Of a DNA stretch of 64,000 nt, positions 52,447 to 61,611 are shown in pieces (within the stretch, counting starts at the first letter, position 1; each line of letters opens with the position of its first letter). The translations under genes were made by a program, and so were the position numbers. The notes below the pieces were generated by a model. The model searched no databases. It was not told the DNA's origin and worked only from the letters and a program-made list of their open reading frames with translations. This DNA is from Psychroserpens ponticola. Its GTDB lineage: Bacteria > Bacteroidota > Bacteroidia > Flavobacteriales > Flavobacteriaceae. The stretch is from assembly GCF_023556315.2 (NCBI RefSeq), contig NZ_CP116221.1, positions 1,561,001 to 1,625,000 on the forward strand. Direction: 5' to 3'.

Positions 52447-55383
52447 TCAGTTTTCGCTAACTAATGCATGCTTTAATATTGTGATAGGATGTAAGGCTTC
52501 TCGCTGTGTTCCATCTTTAATTTGATGTCTACAACTTGTTCCATTTGCAGAAATAATCACGTTTTCTGATGCGTTTCTAATTGCAGGAAATAACGTTTGC
52601 TCTCCAATTTGCATACTGACTTCATAATGCTCTTTTTCATAACCAAAACTACCAGCCATTCCGCAGCAACCACTAGGAATAATGGTGACTTTATAATTTT
52701 TAGGCAAGCTTAATATATCAAAACTTGAGGATTGATTTGTCAATGCTTTTTGATGGCAATGGCCATGAAATTTGATGGTTTTGTGTGCTGATGTAAATTG
52801 ATCTGATGTTATATGTCCTAACTCTATTTCTTGCTGAATAAACTCTTCAATTAAGAATGTATGCTTTGCTATTCGTTTAGCAGAAGTTTTATCATCTGCT
52901 AACCTGAGGTATTCATCTTTAAATGTTAGAATGGCTGAAGGTTCGATTCCTATTAATGGGATTTCACTATTTATTTTATCTTTTAGGTAATTCACATTTG
53001 TATTTGCAATCGATTTTGCATCCTCTAAAAAACCTTTGGACAAATAGGATCTTCCGCTTTCTAAATTGTTAATTATGAGTACATTATAGCCTAGTGTTTC
53101 AAGTAGGAATTTTGCGTCTTCAGCAATAGTATATTCAAGGTAATTGGTGAATTCATCTACAAAAAGATATACAGTTTTTGTTGAATCTGAAAAAGGAACA
53201 TCAACATCATTACATATTGTTTTTTGGTTGCCAATGACATAAGTTTTGTTAATAATTGGTAAACTTCTATTGGAATGAATTCCTAACATCTTTTTGATAA
53301 TTGTTGATGTGAATTTACTTTGAAAAAGACCATTAAACAAAACAGGATATTTTGAAGCGATCTTATTATATTTAGAGAATTCAGCAAAGAATTTATCTTT
53401 AAACTTAAACCCATTTGCTTTTTGATATTGATATTGGAATTCTGCTTTTAAGCTTGCAACATCAACACTACTTGGACATTCACTTGCGCAAGCTTTACAA
53501 CTTAAACATAAATCGAAGACCTCTTTTAATTCTTCATAATTGAATTTGTTTGGTTTATCAGATTTTGTTAAGAACTCACGTAAAGCATTGGCTCTTGCTC
53601 TAGTGGTATCTTTTTCATTTCGTGTTGCTCTGTAGCTTGGACACATAGTTCCTCCAAATTCGGGTAGTTTCCTGCAATCACCAGAACCATTACACTTTTC
53701 AGTTTCACGAAGAATACCTTGAGTGTTTGAGAAATCTAAAATTGTTTCAATCTCTGGTTCTTGTCTGTCTGGCTTGTAACGAAGAGATTTGTCCATTGGA
53801 AACGCATCGACAATCTTGCCTGGATTGAAGATGTTGTTTGGGTCGAATGCAGACTTAATCCGTTTCAAAATTCCGTAATTCGCTTCACCTATCATTAGTG
53901 GAATAAATTCAGCTCTAACAATACCATCACCATGCTCACCACTCATTGAGCCTTGATACTTCTTAACTAAATGAGCAACATCAGTCGTAATTGTTCTAAA
54001 TAAGTCAACATCAGCTTTCTTCTTTAAATTTAATATTGGACGCAAATGCAACTCTCCTGCTCCAGCATGTGCGTAATACACAGCTTTTTGTCCGTGAGTT
54101 TTCATCAAAGCCGTAAATTCTTCAATATAACTTGATAAATCAGGAATAGAAACAGCAGTATCTTCAATACAAGCAGCAGTTTTTTTATCTCCAATCATAT
54201 TACCTAGCAATCCTAATCCAGCTTTTCGGAGCTCAATAGCTTTGTTAATGTCATCGCCAGAAAGCAAAGGGTTAGCAAAACTTAGTTTTGAGGATTCAAG
54301 TGTTTTTAAGAGTTCTTGAGCTTTTGTATTTACATCTTCAATTGTATTCGCTTTGACTTCGCACATTAAAATGGCTTCAGGATCATCAATAATGAAGGCT
54401 CTATTTTCTTGTTGGGTTTTATTGTGTTTTGTGAGATTTAAAATGGTTTTATCCATCATTTCACAAGTGAATAAATTGTGACTCATGACAGGTTCTACGG
54501 CATTTAAACAGTTTTGAATACTATTAAAATGAGCAGCTATCATAATAGAATTTGTTGGAGGTCGTTTATCTAATTGTAGAGTGATTTGGGTTGTAAATGC
54601 TAATGTGCCTTCGCTTCCAGAAAGCAACTTACACATATTGAATTTAGTTGTAGATCCTGAAAATAGATTCGTTTTAATCAATTCATCAATAGCATAGCCA
54701 GTATTTCTTCGATGTATTTCTGGTTTCGGAAAGTGGTTCTTTATTTGTTGTTGTATCTCTTTTGAAGATAGCTCTTCATAGATTTGTTTATAGATTGTGC
54801 CTTCAGTGCTGTTAAGTTTTCTTTTGTTGTGAAATTCTTCAGTAGTTAATTCAGAAAAAACGGTTTCACTTCCATCACTTAAAACAGCATGAAGTTCTTT
54901 TACTTTATCTCTAGTTGCACCATATTGAATCGATGTTGTTCCAGAGGAGTTATTCCCAACCATACCTCCTATCATACAGCGATTTGAAGTAGACGTATTG
55001 GGTCCGAAAAACAATCCAAACGGTTTTAAATAATTGTTGAGTTCATCTCTAATCACTCCAGGTTGAACTGTGACAGTTTGTTCAATTTCATTGATGTTTA
55101 ATATCCTTGTGAAATGTTTTGAAATATCAACTACAATTCCATTGCCTACGCATTGTCCAGCGAGAGAAGTTCCTGCTGCTCTTGGTATTAATGACGTTTT
55201 ATGAGTTTTGGCAAATTGAATTAGAGACTTTATGTCTGCTTTTGTTTTTGGAGTAGCAACAGCTAAAGGTAACATTCTATAAACTGAAGCGTCTGTAGCA
55301 TAGAGTGTTTTCATTAATTCATCAAAATACAGTTCACCTTCTAATTGAGATGATAAAATTTGTAGTTGAGAATTAGTAACCAT
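52447..55383 (-). CDS. FAD-binding / (4Fe-4S) D-2-hydroxyacid dehydrogenase (GlcD-GlcF-type fusion)
   Basis: 978 residues. Residues 1-500 are a GlcD/Dld-type FAD oxidase (AAGTSLAGQCVG; MIGGMVGNNSSGT; SGSEGTLAFTTQ). Residues 540-720 hold ferredoxin-like clusters (CNGSGDCRKLP...MCP and CLSCKACASECP). The C-terminal CCG part ends SGCCGMAGSFGYEKEHYEVS. This three-part fusion oxidises D-lactate, glycolate or D-2-hydroxyglutarate and feeds electrons to quinone; the substrate is not decidable by eye. A single gene, divergent from the barrel protein. Confidence 0.92.
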   Translation of the reverse strand: MVTNSQLQILSSQLEGELYFDELMKTLYATDASVYRMLPLAVATPKTKADIKSLIQFAKTHKTSLIPRAAGTSLAGQCVGNGIVVDISKHFTRILNINEIEQTVTVQPGVIRDELNNYLKPFGLFFGPNTSTSNRCMIGGMVGNNSSGTTSIQYGATRDKVKELHAVLSDGSETVFSELTTEEFHNKRKLNSTEGTIYKQIYEELSSKEIQQQIKNHFPKPEIHRRNTGYAIDELIKTNLFSGSTTKFNMCKLLSGSEGTLAFTTQITLQLDKRPPTNSIMIAAHFNSIQNCLNAVEPVMSHNLFTCEMMDKTILNLTKHNKTQQENRAFIIDDPEAILMCEVKANTIEDVNTKAQELLKTLESSKLSFANPLLSGDDINKAIELRKAGLGLLGNMIGDKKTAACIEDTAVSIPDLSSYIEEFTALMKTHGQKAVYYAHAGAGELHLRPILNLKKKADVDLFRTITTDVAHLVKKYQGSMSGEHGDGIVRAEFIPLMIGEANYGILKRIKSAFDPNNIFNPGKIVDAFPMDKSLRYKPDRQEPEIETILDFSNTQGILRETEKCNGSGDCRKLPEFGGTMCPSYRATRNEKDTTRARANALREFLTKSDKPNKFNYEELKEVFDLCLSCKACASECPSSVDVASLKAEFQYQYQKANGFKFKDKFFAEFSKYNKIASKYPVLFNGLFQSKFTSTIIKKMLGIHSNRSLPIINKTYVIGNQKTICNDVDVPFSDSTKTVYLFVDEFTNYLEYTIAEDAKFLLETLGYNVLIINNLESGRSYLSKGFLEDAKSIANTNVNYLKDKINSEIPLIGIEPSAILTFKDEYLRLADDKTSAKRIAKHTFLIEEFIQQEIELGHITSDQFTSAHKTIKFHGHCHQKALTNQSSSFDILSLPKNYKVTIIPSGCCGMAGSFGYEKEHYEVSMQIGEQTLFPAIRNASENVIISANGTSCRHQIKDGTQREALHPITILKHALVSEN

Positions 55384-55445
55384 AAATAGGAATAAGTCTG
55401 TTTATAAAACTATAAATAAAATCAATAAAAAAATGATTTTGGCGT

Positions 55446-55453
55446 TATTTTTG
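55446..55453 (+). promoter_or_regulatory. -7 promoter box for the outer membrane protein gene
   Basis: TATTTTTG matches TAnnTTTG, 76 nt upstream of the ATG at 55530. Confidence 0.45.
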
Positions 55454-55529
55454 TAAAAGTAATTGAAATATAAATTAATAGGCTTTTTAGTCTTTATCAA
55501 TCTTAAATTAAAAACAAAAATTGAATCTT

Positions 55530-56003
55530 ATGAAAAAAATAGTTTTAATAGCAATCGCTTTTGTTGGTTTTGCTACTGTAAATGCTCAAGAAATCTCACA
55601 GAATGCCATAGGACTCCGATTTGGAGATAGCGATGGTTTTGGACCAGGAATCAATTATCAAAGAGCGTTAGGCGAAAATAATAGGTTAGAATTAGATCTT
55701 GGCTGGAGAGATGGCAGTGGTTATAATTTCTTTAAAGTCGCAGGATTATATCAATGGGTGTATCACCTTGATGGGAGCTTTAATTGGTATGCAGGTGCTG
55801 GTGGTGGAATTGGGTCAGTTAGTTTTGACAATAGCGCTATAGATGGAGAGACGTTTTTATTTGTTGCTGGAGATATTGGTATCGAATATAATTTTGATAT
55901 TCCTTTAATGATGTCTGTTGATTTTAGACCAGAATTGGGATTTGGAGATTATAGAGATGATATTGATTTTGATATCGCTTTAAGTATCAGGTATCAGTTC
56001 TAA
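55530..56003 (+). CDS. Small outer membrane beta-barrel protein
   Basis: 157 residues from ATG 55530 (MKKIVLIAIAFVGFATVNAQ, a clear signal peptide); the TTG 9 nt upstream is not needed. The mature chain alternates hydrophobic and polar residues with Gly/aromatic turns and ends in SIRYQF, the terminal aromatic typical of a BAM-recognised barrel. It looks like an 8-stranded OmpW/OmpA-type barrel. No specific function. Confidence 0.82.
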   Translation: MKKIVLIAIAFVGFATVNAQEISQNAIGLRFGDSDGFGPGINYQRALGENNRLELDLGWRDGSGYNFFKVAGLYQWVYHLDGSFNWYAGAGGGIGSVSFDNSAIDGETFLFVAGDIGIEYNFDIPLMMSVDFRPELGFGDYRDDIDFDIALSIRYQF

Positions 56004-56017
56004 TTAAATATATAGAT

Positions 56018-56051
56018 TAAAAAAAAACCACCATATTAAGGTGGTTTTTTT
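56018..56051. terminator. Bidirectional terminator
   Basis: AAACCACC (56025-56032) pairs with GGTGGTTT (56040-56047), with A-run and T-run on either side; it serves the barrel gene and the convergent DinB gene. Confidence 0.85.
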
Positions 56052-56053
56052 AT

Positions 56054-56569
56054 TTATAAATAGCGTTCTTTTATAATGTTACAATGATGGTTTTCGTGTC
56101 CAATTAAAACAAATCCAATGGCTCTAACAGAAATGTCGTTATTGCTAGCATTACCAAATTGTTTCAACATATCATCAGTAAAACTTTCAAAAAGTGCTAT
56201 TGTCGCAACTCGTAAAGCTTTGTATTCTTTTAGTATACTTTGTTTGGTTCGTTTATTCGCATTGCTAGTTATTCCATATTCATCTTGATCGTAACCTGGT
56301 AACAATGTTTTATCTTTTCTTGCAAAAGCAAGTGCTCTAAAGGAGAAAACACGTTCAGTATCTATGATATGTTGTATAAGTTCTTTAATTGTCCATTTGC
56401 CATCTTCATATGCATAATCATATTTTTCTTTAGAAATAGATTCTAAAAAAGTACAAATAGCATTTCCGTTTTGCGTTAAGCCTTCGATTAAATTCAGTTC
56501 ACCTGCTTTGTCAATATAATTTTGATAGTATGGTATAAATTCATTTGCGTTAAGTTGGTCTTTTGTCAT
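56054..56569 (-). CDS. DinB-family protein
   Basis: 171 residues of a four-helix DinB/YfiT fold: WTIKELIQHIIDTERVFSFRALAFARKD contains one metal-binding His, and VLIGHENHHCNIIKERYL supplies the other two. DinB proteins are metal-binding thiol-transferase-like enzymes of mostly unknown substrate. Monocistronic, with a terminator just downstream. Confidence 0.88.
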   Translation of the reverse strand: MTKDQLNANEFIPYYQNYIDKAGELNLIEGLTQNGNAICTFLESISKEKYDYAYEDGKWTIKELIQHIIDTERVFSFRALAFARKDKTLLPGYDQDEYGITSNANKRTKQSILKEYKALRVATIALFESFTDDMLKQFGNASNNDISVRAIGFVLIGHENHHCNIIKERYL

Positions 56570-56595
56570 TTAAAAATATTTTCATCTAAATTAAT

Positions 56596-56632
56596 AAAAA
56601 TCCCTTTATCAAATAGCTGATAAAGGGATTAA
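56596..56632 (-). terminator. Intrinsic terminator of the Lrp-type regulator gene
   Basis: TCCCTTTATCA (56601-56611) pairs with TGATAAAGGGA (56618-56628); on the minus strand TTTTTATT follows the stem. Confidence 0.75.
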
Positions 56633-56662
56633 TACATGTTAAAATAGTTATTTGTATAAAGC

Positions 56663-57142
56663 TTATAATTCGTTAAAAATTGTATGCATTAATCGCTTTT
56701 TGTCGTTAATACTTTCTTCCAATGAAATCATTGTTTCTGTTCTGTATATGCCATCAATATCATCTAACATAAAAATGATTTCTTTTGCGTGTGATGTATC
56801 TTTAGCTCTAACTTTACAGAATACATTGAATTTTCCGGTAGTGATGTGAGCTACAGTGACATAAGGGATTTCGTTTATGCGCTCTAAAACGAATTTAGTT
56901 TGAGAGGTGTTATTTAAAAACACACCAACATATGCAATAAAAGAATATCCTAATTTTTTGTAATCTAAAGTTAAAGATGACCCTTGAATAATTCCAGCCT
57001 CCTCCATTTTTTTTACTCTAACATGAACAGTTCCAGCAGAAATCACCAATTTTTTTGCGATATCAGTAAAAGGAATTCTTGTGTTTTCGATTAACATATC
57101 TAAAATTTGATGATCGATTTCATCTAATTTATACTTTGCCAT
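56663..57142 (-). CDS. Lrp/AsnC-family transcriptional regulator
   Basis: 159 residues. The N-terminal winged HTH reads DEIDHQILDMLIENTRIPFTDIAKKLVISAGTVHVRVKKMEEAGII, followed by the RAM/AsnC ligand-binding domain (TTGKFNVFCKVRAKDTSH). Members bind amino acids and form octamers. It lies 64 nt after the M14 gene on the same strand but has its own -7 box. Confidence 0.93.
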   Translation of the reverse strand: MAKYKLDEIDHQILDMLIENTRIPFTDIAKKLVISAGTVHVRVKKMEEAGIIQGSSLTLDYKKLGYSFIAYVGVFLNNTSQTKFVLERINEIPYVTVAHITTGKFNVFCKVRAKDTSHAKEIIFMLDDIDGIYRTETMISLEESINDKKRLMHTIFNEL

Positions 57143-57166
57143 TTTTTAATTTTGTTAAATTTTATA

Positions 57167-57174
57167 CAAAAATA
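57167..57174 (-). promoter_or_regulatory. -7 promoter box for the Lrp-type regulator
   Basis: Plus-strand CAAAAATA reads TATTTTTG on the minus strand (TAnnTTTG), 25 nt upstream of the start codon. Confidence 0.5.
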
Positions 57175-57206
57175 ACGCAAAAATATTGAAGATAATGCAT
57201 TAAAAA

Positions 57207-58346
57207 TTAGATTTTTTTCAATTTCAATGAGAAATTCTCATTATTAATAGATACGAAATCGTTTTCGTTTCCTTCAGAAATTGGAGTTCCGTTAGGTGTT
57301 AAAACCTTATGTCCTCTAGCATTAATCTCTCTATGAGCGAAATAAGAACTCAAATCTGAAATTTTTTCAATTTTTGGAATAAAATGAATTGATTTGCCTA
57401 TTAATCTTTCAACATATTGTATTCCAATGTCTGAACCTGATGTGTTTCTGATGATGATGTCATAGAATAGTTTCTGATTCTCTGGTATTTTAAGGTATGT
57501 ATCGTATTTGTTACCTGTTATGTTGTTTCCAGAAATGAAATGAATTGCGATCAGTAGAGAATGAAACATAAGTTCTCGTGTTTTTTCTCTATTGTAATCA
57601 TTAGCGAAATGTCCTGCTTCAAATAAAACAGTAGGAACATTAAGACTTTGAAACGTGTCACCTACACAGTTTAAGTTAAAAGCATCGTCATAAATGCCAA
57701 TTTGATTAGGAATATGTTGTTGTAAATGCGTATTCATAACAGATATAATCTCCATTGCAATTTTTCTAGAATCAGTAATTGTGCATTTTTCATCTTGAGC
57801 TGGAGCAAGAAATGAAACGGTTGCTGGGTAATTTGAGTCTCCAACGCTAAATATTGTGCGCTGACCATGAAGGTTAAAACAGTAATTAGGTTTGAATGAA
57901 TCAAATACTTGCTTTAAAACCTTGCTTTCGGGTTGAGAAAGATCTTGAGCATCTCTATTTAAGTCAATATTGTTAGCATTTAAGCGTGTATATGCCTTTG
58001 CTCCATCTGGATTTAATATGGGAATGATTTTAAGTGTACAATTTTCTAAAATTGATTTTGAAACAGATTCAGTCGAGATGATAACATTAATCATATCAAA
58101 AATTGCCTTTGTCGTTGTACTTTCATTCCCATGCATTTGAGACCACATTAGAATTTTTTTTGAACCTGTACCTAATGTTATGCTAAAAATTGTTTCGTTA
58201 TCTACAGATTTACCAATGCTATTTACATATGATTTTAGCTTAGAATTTTTTAATAAATCTAAAATAGATGCTGCATGAATATAGCGTCCAGAAAGAGAGG
58301 ATTCTTTATGGATTTTAAAAAGTGATTTTAATAAATCTGCCTGCAT
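57207..58346 (-). CDS. M14-family zinc carboxypeptidase
   Basis: 379 residues. Zinc ligands are in MHGNEST (HxxE) and in FNLHGQRTIFS; the catalytic glutamate lies in VLFEAGHFAND; NPDGAKAYTRLNANNIDLNRDAQD carries the substrate-binding Asn-Arg. There is no signal peptide, so it is probably cytoplasmic. A C-terminal ~100 residues form an extra beta domain. It is divergent from the XRE regulator. Confidence 0.9.
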   Translation of the reverse strand: MQADLLKSLFKIHKESSLSGRYIHAASILDLLKNSKLKSYVNSIGKSVDNETIFSITLGTGSKKILMWSQMHGNESTTTKAIFDMINVIISTESVSKSILENCTLKIIPILNPDGAKAYTRLNANNIDLNRDAQDLSQPESKVLKQVFDSFKPNYCFNLHGQRTIFSVGDSNYPATVSFLAPAQDEKCTITDSRKIAMEIISVMNTHLQQHIPNQIGIYDDAFNLNCVGDTFQSLNVPTVLFEAGHFANDYNREKTRELMFHSLLIAIHFISGNNITGNKYDTYLKIPENQKLFYDIIIRNTSGSDIGIQYVERLIGKSIHFIPKIEKISDLSSYFAHREINARGHKVLTPNGTPISEGNENDFVSINNENFSLKLKKI

Positions 58347-58363
58347 AAAAATATATTGTTATA

Positions 58364-58371
58364 CAAAGGTA
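58364..58371 (-). promoter_or_regulatory. -7 promoter box for the M14 gene
   Basis: Plus-strand CAAAGGTA reads TACCTTTG on the minus strand (TAnnTTTG), about 18 nt upstream of the start. The palindrome at 58384-58397 lies directly upstream. Confidence 0.5.
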
Positions 58372-58383
58372 AACAAATGGTGT

Positions 58384-58397
58384 TTTACATTTGTAAA
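58384..58397. promoter_or_regulatory. Palindromic operator candidate, site 1
   Basis: TTTACA-TT-TGTAAA is a perfect inverted repeat in the M14-XRE intergenic region, close to the M14 promoter. Confidence 0.5.
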
Positions 58398-58604
58398 CAA
58401 TTGTGTAGCCTTTTTTTGTTACAATAATAAACATAAGTATGGTTTTAATTATCAAATGCAAACGCGTTGAGTTGATGAACGTGTTTTATTAGTAAATAAT
58501 GTTTTAAACATTTTATTGTCAGTAATTTAATTTATTTTATATAAAGTTTTAGTTTTATTTAAATACAGTATTGTTATTTGAAATGTTATTATTTTAAAAA
58601 ATAA
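58398..58604. other. AT-rich spacer between M14 and XRE genes
   Basis: Very AT-rich sequence between the two operator-like palindromes. I see no ORF or clear hairpin. Confidence 0.4.
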
Positions 58605-58619
58605 GTTTACATTTGTAAC
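58605..58619 (+). promoter_or_regulatory. Palindromic operator candidate, site 2, with -7 box
   Basis: GTTTACATTTGTAAC repeats the core of site 1. It includes TACATTTG (58608-58615), an exact TAnnTTTG -7 box for the XRE gene, so a bound repressor would block the promoter. Confidence 0.55.
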
Positions 58620-58640
58620 GTTAGTGTTTTAATAATAAAT

Positions 58641-58656
58641 GTTTACAATGATAAAC
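58641..58656 (+). promoter_or_regulatory. Palindromic operator candidate, site 3, over the XRE start codon
   Basis: GTTTA-CAATGA-TAAAC is an inverted repeat that contains the ATG at 58648. It shares the GTTTACA half-site with sites 1 and 2 and suggests autoregulation. Confidence 0.45.
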
Positions 58657-59025
58657 ACCGAAGATTTTACAAAAAGATTGCAAAAAGTGATAGATTACTA
58701 TGGTGAGTCTGCGTCTTCTTTTGCTGAAAAAATTGGTGTGCAGCGTTCAAGTATTTCTCATATTCTTTCTGGTAGAAATAAACCAAGTTTAGACTTTGTG
58801 CTCAAGGTGCTTTCCTCCTTTCCTGAAGTGGAATTGTATTGGTTAATGAATGGAAAAGGTGAATTTCCATCAGGACGAAAAATTGAAAGTCATTCTGCTA
58901 ACCATAATTCAGAATCAAATTCTAGATCTGAAATTTCTGAAATAGTAAATTCTAAGGATAAAACTATAGAGCGTATTGTGATCTTTTATAAAGACGGAAG
59001 TTTTCAAAATTTTGATAATTCGTAA
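58648..59025 (+). CDS. XRE-family helix-turn-helix regulator
   Basis: 125 residues from ATG 58648; an upstream ATG at 58639 is also in frame. The HTH (residues about 10-60) reads YYGESASSFAEKIGVQRSSISHILSGRNKPSLDFVLKVLSSFP. The rest is Ser/Asn-rich with a short beta-rich end (IERIVIFYKDGSFQNF). Three palindromes near its promoter support autoregulation. No phage or toxin gene lies nearby, although M14 is divergent. Confidence 0.87.
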   Translation: MINTEDFTKRLQKVIDYYGESASSFAEKIGVQRSSISHILSGRNKPSLDFVLKVLSSFPEVELYWLMNGKGEFPSGRKIESHSANHNSESNSRSEISEIVNSKDKTIERIVIFYKDGSFQNFDNS

Positions 59026-59077
59026 TTCTTCACATTAATTTTCAAATAAGCAATTCTCGTTAATGGTTAGCATTTCG

Positions 59078-59085
59078 TAATTTTG
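59078..59085 (+). promoter_or_regulatory. -7 promoter box for the small lipoprotein gene
   Basis: TAATTTTG matches TAnnTTTG, 15 nt upstream of the ATG at 59101. Confidence 0.5.
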
Positions 59086-59100
59086 TATAAAATATGATAT

Positions 59101-59487
59101 ATGAGGATTATTCTATTATTAATCTGTTTTTTGTTATTAACTGGGTGCTACACCGTTGAAAGGAATTGTACAGATTTTAAAACTGGTACCTTTGAGTTTA
59201 CCTATAATATTGATGGTGTAGAAAAGACAGGAAGGTTTGTAAGAACAGAAGCATTGAATGTTGATTATTTTGATAATAAAATAGATTCGGCATCTGTGAG
59301 ATGGATTAACGACTGTGAGTTTGTGCAAAAAACAATTCATCCAAAAAATATGGCTGAGCAAAAAGCCATTCATTTTAAAATATTGAGCACTACTGAAGAT
59401 GCTTATACTTTTGAATATCAATTAGCTGTAAAAGATCCTTATAAAAAAGCTCGCGTTGAAAAAGGCTCAGCAAAAAAGATTAACTAG
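59101..59487 (+). CDS. Small lipoprotein of unknown function
   Basis: 128 residues; the lipobox LLLTGC gives Cys16. The mature part (TFEFTYNIDGVEKTGRFVRTEAL, then VRWINDCEFVQKTIHP) is a compact beta-rich fold with two further cysteines. From memory, homologues in Flavobacteriaceae are sometimes mislabelled DNA topoisomerase IV, which this is not. It ends 6 nt before the TerC gene, so the two may be cotranscribed. Confidence 0.72.
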   Translation: MRIILLLICFLLLTGCYTVERNCTDFKTGTFEFTYNIDGVEKTGRFVRTEALNVDYFDNKIDSASVRWINDCEFVQKTIHPKNMAEQKAIHFKILSTTEDAYTFEYQLAVKDPYKKARVEKGSAKKIN

Positions 59488-59493
59488 TTTGTT

Positions 59494-60306
59494 ATGTTAG
59501 ATTTTTTATTAACTAGCGATGCTATAATGGCGTTGTTGACCTTAACGTTTTTGGAGATTATACTAGGTATAGATAATATTGTATTCATTTCTATAGCTGC
59601 TAATAAGTTGCCAGAAAATCAGCGATCTAAAGCGACTAATATTGGCTTGTTGTTGGCTATGATTCAGCGCATTGTGTTATTGTTTTTTGTGTCCTTTTTA
59701 GTTGGATTGTCAGAGCCATTTTATTCATTAGAAACGTCTTGGTTTGAAATTCATGTGAGTTGGCAAGCTATAATATTGCTTGCTGGTGGCTTGTTTTTAA
59801 TTTATAAGAGTACATCAGAAATTAGAGAAAAAGTTACAGATCCTTCTCATGATGAAGATGATGTAAAAAACAAACGAATCAAATCGCTTTCTCAAGCCTT
59901 AACACAAATTCTAATAATTGACTTTATATTTTCTATAGATTCCATCTTAACAGCTGTTGGAATGACAAACAGTTTGCATCCAAATCATAATTATACACTT
60001 GTGTTAATGATTATTGCTGTGATGATTTCTATCGTTATAATGATTGCTTTTGCTAACCCAATACGGAAATTTATTGAAAAGAATCCTAGCATTCAAATGC
60101 TAGGTTTGGCATTCTTAATCCTAATTGGATTTATGCTTATAACAGAAGCAGCGCATTTATCACATACAGAATTCTTCGGAAAAACTGTTGGAGCAATACC
60201 TAAAGGTTATCTTTATTTTGCAATAGCATTTTCTTTATTTGTGGAATTTTTGAATTATAAAACAGTAAATAGGAAAAAGAATAAATCTAATCCAAAACAA
60301 ACTTAA
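59494..60306 (+). CDS. TerC-family integral membrane protein
   Basis: 270 residues with about seven membrane helices. The family motifs LGIDNIVFISI and LIIDFIFSIDSILTAVGM each hold membrane-embedded acidic residues used for metal (Mn/Ca) transport in TerC relatives. A charged cytoplasmic loop (HDEDDVKNKRIK) separates them. The 3' end overlaps the convergent DUF3570 gene by 20 bp. Confidence 0.92.
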   Translation: MLDFLLTSDAIMALLTLTFLEIILGIDNIVFISIAANKLPENQRSKATNIGLLLAMIQRIVLLFFVSFLVGLSEPFYSLETSWFEIHVSWQAIILLAGGLFLIYKSTSEIREKVTDPSHDEDDVKNKRIKSLSQALTQILIIDFIFSIDSILTAVGMTNSLHPNHNYTLVLMIIAVMISIVIMIAFANPIRKFIEKNPSIQMLGLAFLILIGFMLITEAAHLSHTEFFGKTVGAIPKGYLYFAIAFSLFVEFLNYKTVNRKKNKSNPKQT

Positions 60307-61594
60307 AACCAGCTGAGATAATATTTGCACTAAGTGTATTATCTCTGTCGTACTGCGTGTACTTTAAATCGATACTTTTTAATCCGAGTTTCCAGAGGTG
60401 AAATTTTGTAAAGATATCTGTATAGGTCGCTCCTAAACTAAATTGGTTTGCGGAATATTCAGATAAATCATAGTCAGATGTATAAAATTCATTTGTAGAT
60501 ATATGTGCTTCGTATTTAGCAAAATAATCTGCAGCAGATTGATTATAAAAGCGATATGAAGGATAAATAGTAAATTTGTCTGATAGTTTAATAGGAATTT
60601 CAATATTTGCAGTATGTGATTTAATTCCCCAATCATCTAAATAATAACGGTAAAACGTTCTTAAAACGAAAGTTTCATTTATATAATAATGCAATCGTCC
60701 ACCTAGAGCGATTTTAAATCTAGAATTTGGTAATCGTTCAACATCATCTGCTAAATGAAATTCTTCGATAAAAGAATCTGCAACGTCTTTAAAATATACT
60801 CTTTGAAAAGGTGTTGACAACAATCCGTCTTGTTTCACGAAATCTAAAACTAATGATCCTTGGAGTTTTTTTGATAAGATCTGGGAAAACCCAAATCCTA
60901 AAGCATAGGTATTTCTTCCTTCGCTATCAAAGGTTTTAAACTCTGGATTATAATTAGAATTTCCTGTAATGGTATGCTGATTAAATAGATCGCCATTTAA
61001 TCCTTGTCCATCAGCAAAAGGACGTAATTCTGTTGGGTATAATGCATTCCAGGTGTCAATAAATATATTTCCATTAATGCTAACTTCCGTATTTTTTTCA
61101 TTGAATAATTTCGTGTAACTTCCTCCAACACCAATAGAGAAATAATCAAATTCAGAAGAGACTGATAATTTTGCAGACCAGATGTCATTTCTGTCATTTG
61201 AATTATGTGTATATGAACCAGTAAGATTTGCCCAAACATCACCTTGTGAAGCTCCTGAGCTTGCATCAAACGGATTGGCTTTGCCTCCACCATCAAATGG
61301 ATTTATATTGCTTGAAGATGCAGATGTGTACGCTGAAACACCAGCATCAATAGTTAAAATATCATCATCATTTAAAGGTATTGAAACGATAAACGTTCCT
61401 GTAATATCTGTTAATTCTTCAGTGCCAATTCCTCCGCTAACAGCAGCATTATCTCCATCTTGAGTATAGTAGCTTGTTAGAAAGTCAACTTCAGCAGTCT
61501 CTAGAACTCTTTTTTTATAAATGCTTGTAGAATCTTGAGCATTTCCTTTATGAAACGAAATCAGAATTAATAATATGATAAGTATGTTTTTCAA
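60287..61594 (-). CDS. DUF3570 outer membrane protein with flavinylation-like motif
   Basis: 435 residues with a signal peptide (HKGNAQ). The chain is a long beta-barrel type ending in an aromatic/hydrophobic strand (IISAGFKFVLD). Near the N-terminus it carries D110-A-S-S-G-A-S116, which matches the D-x-x-(S/T)-G-A-(S/T) pattern that ApbE enzymes modify with FMN. ApbE is encoded two genes upstream in the same operon. It follows DUF4266 by 17 nt. A redox outer membrane role is inferred. Confidence 0.85.
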   Translation of the reverse strand: MKNILIILLILISFHKGNAQDSTSIYKKRVLETAEVDFLTSYYTQDGDNAAVSGGIGTEELTDITGTFIVSIPLNDDDILTIDAGVSAYTSASSSNINPFDGGGKANPFDASSGASQGDVWANLTGSYTHNSNDRNDIWSAKLSVSSEFDYFSIGVGGSYTKLFNEKNTEVSINGNIFIDTWNALYPTELRPFADGQGLNGDLFNQHTITGNSNYNPEFKTFDSEGRNTYALGFGFSQILSKKLQGSLVLDFVKQDGLLSTPFQRVYFKDVADSFIEEFHLADDVERLPNSRFKIALGGRLHYYINETFVLRTFYRYYLDDWGIKSHTANIEIPIKLSDKFTIYPSYRFYNQSAADYFAKYEAHISTNEFYTSDYDLSEYSANQFSLGATYTDIFTKFHLWKLGLKSIDLKYTQYDRDNTLSANIISAGFKFVLD

Positions 61595-61611
61595 AGTATC
61601 CTTTTTACAAA

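Noticed and set aside
59101-59487. DNA topoisomerase IV label remembered for homologues of the small lipoprotein
   Set aside because: The protein is 128 residues with a lipobox and no topoisomerase motif; the real topoisomerase fragment is at 63371-64000.
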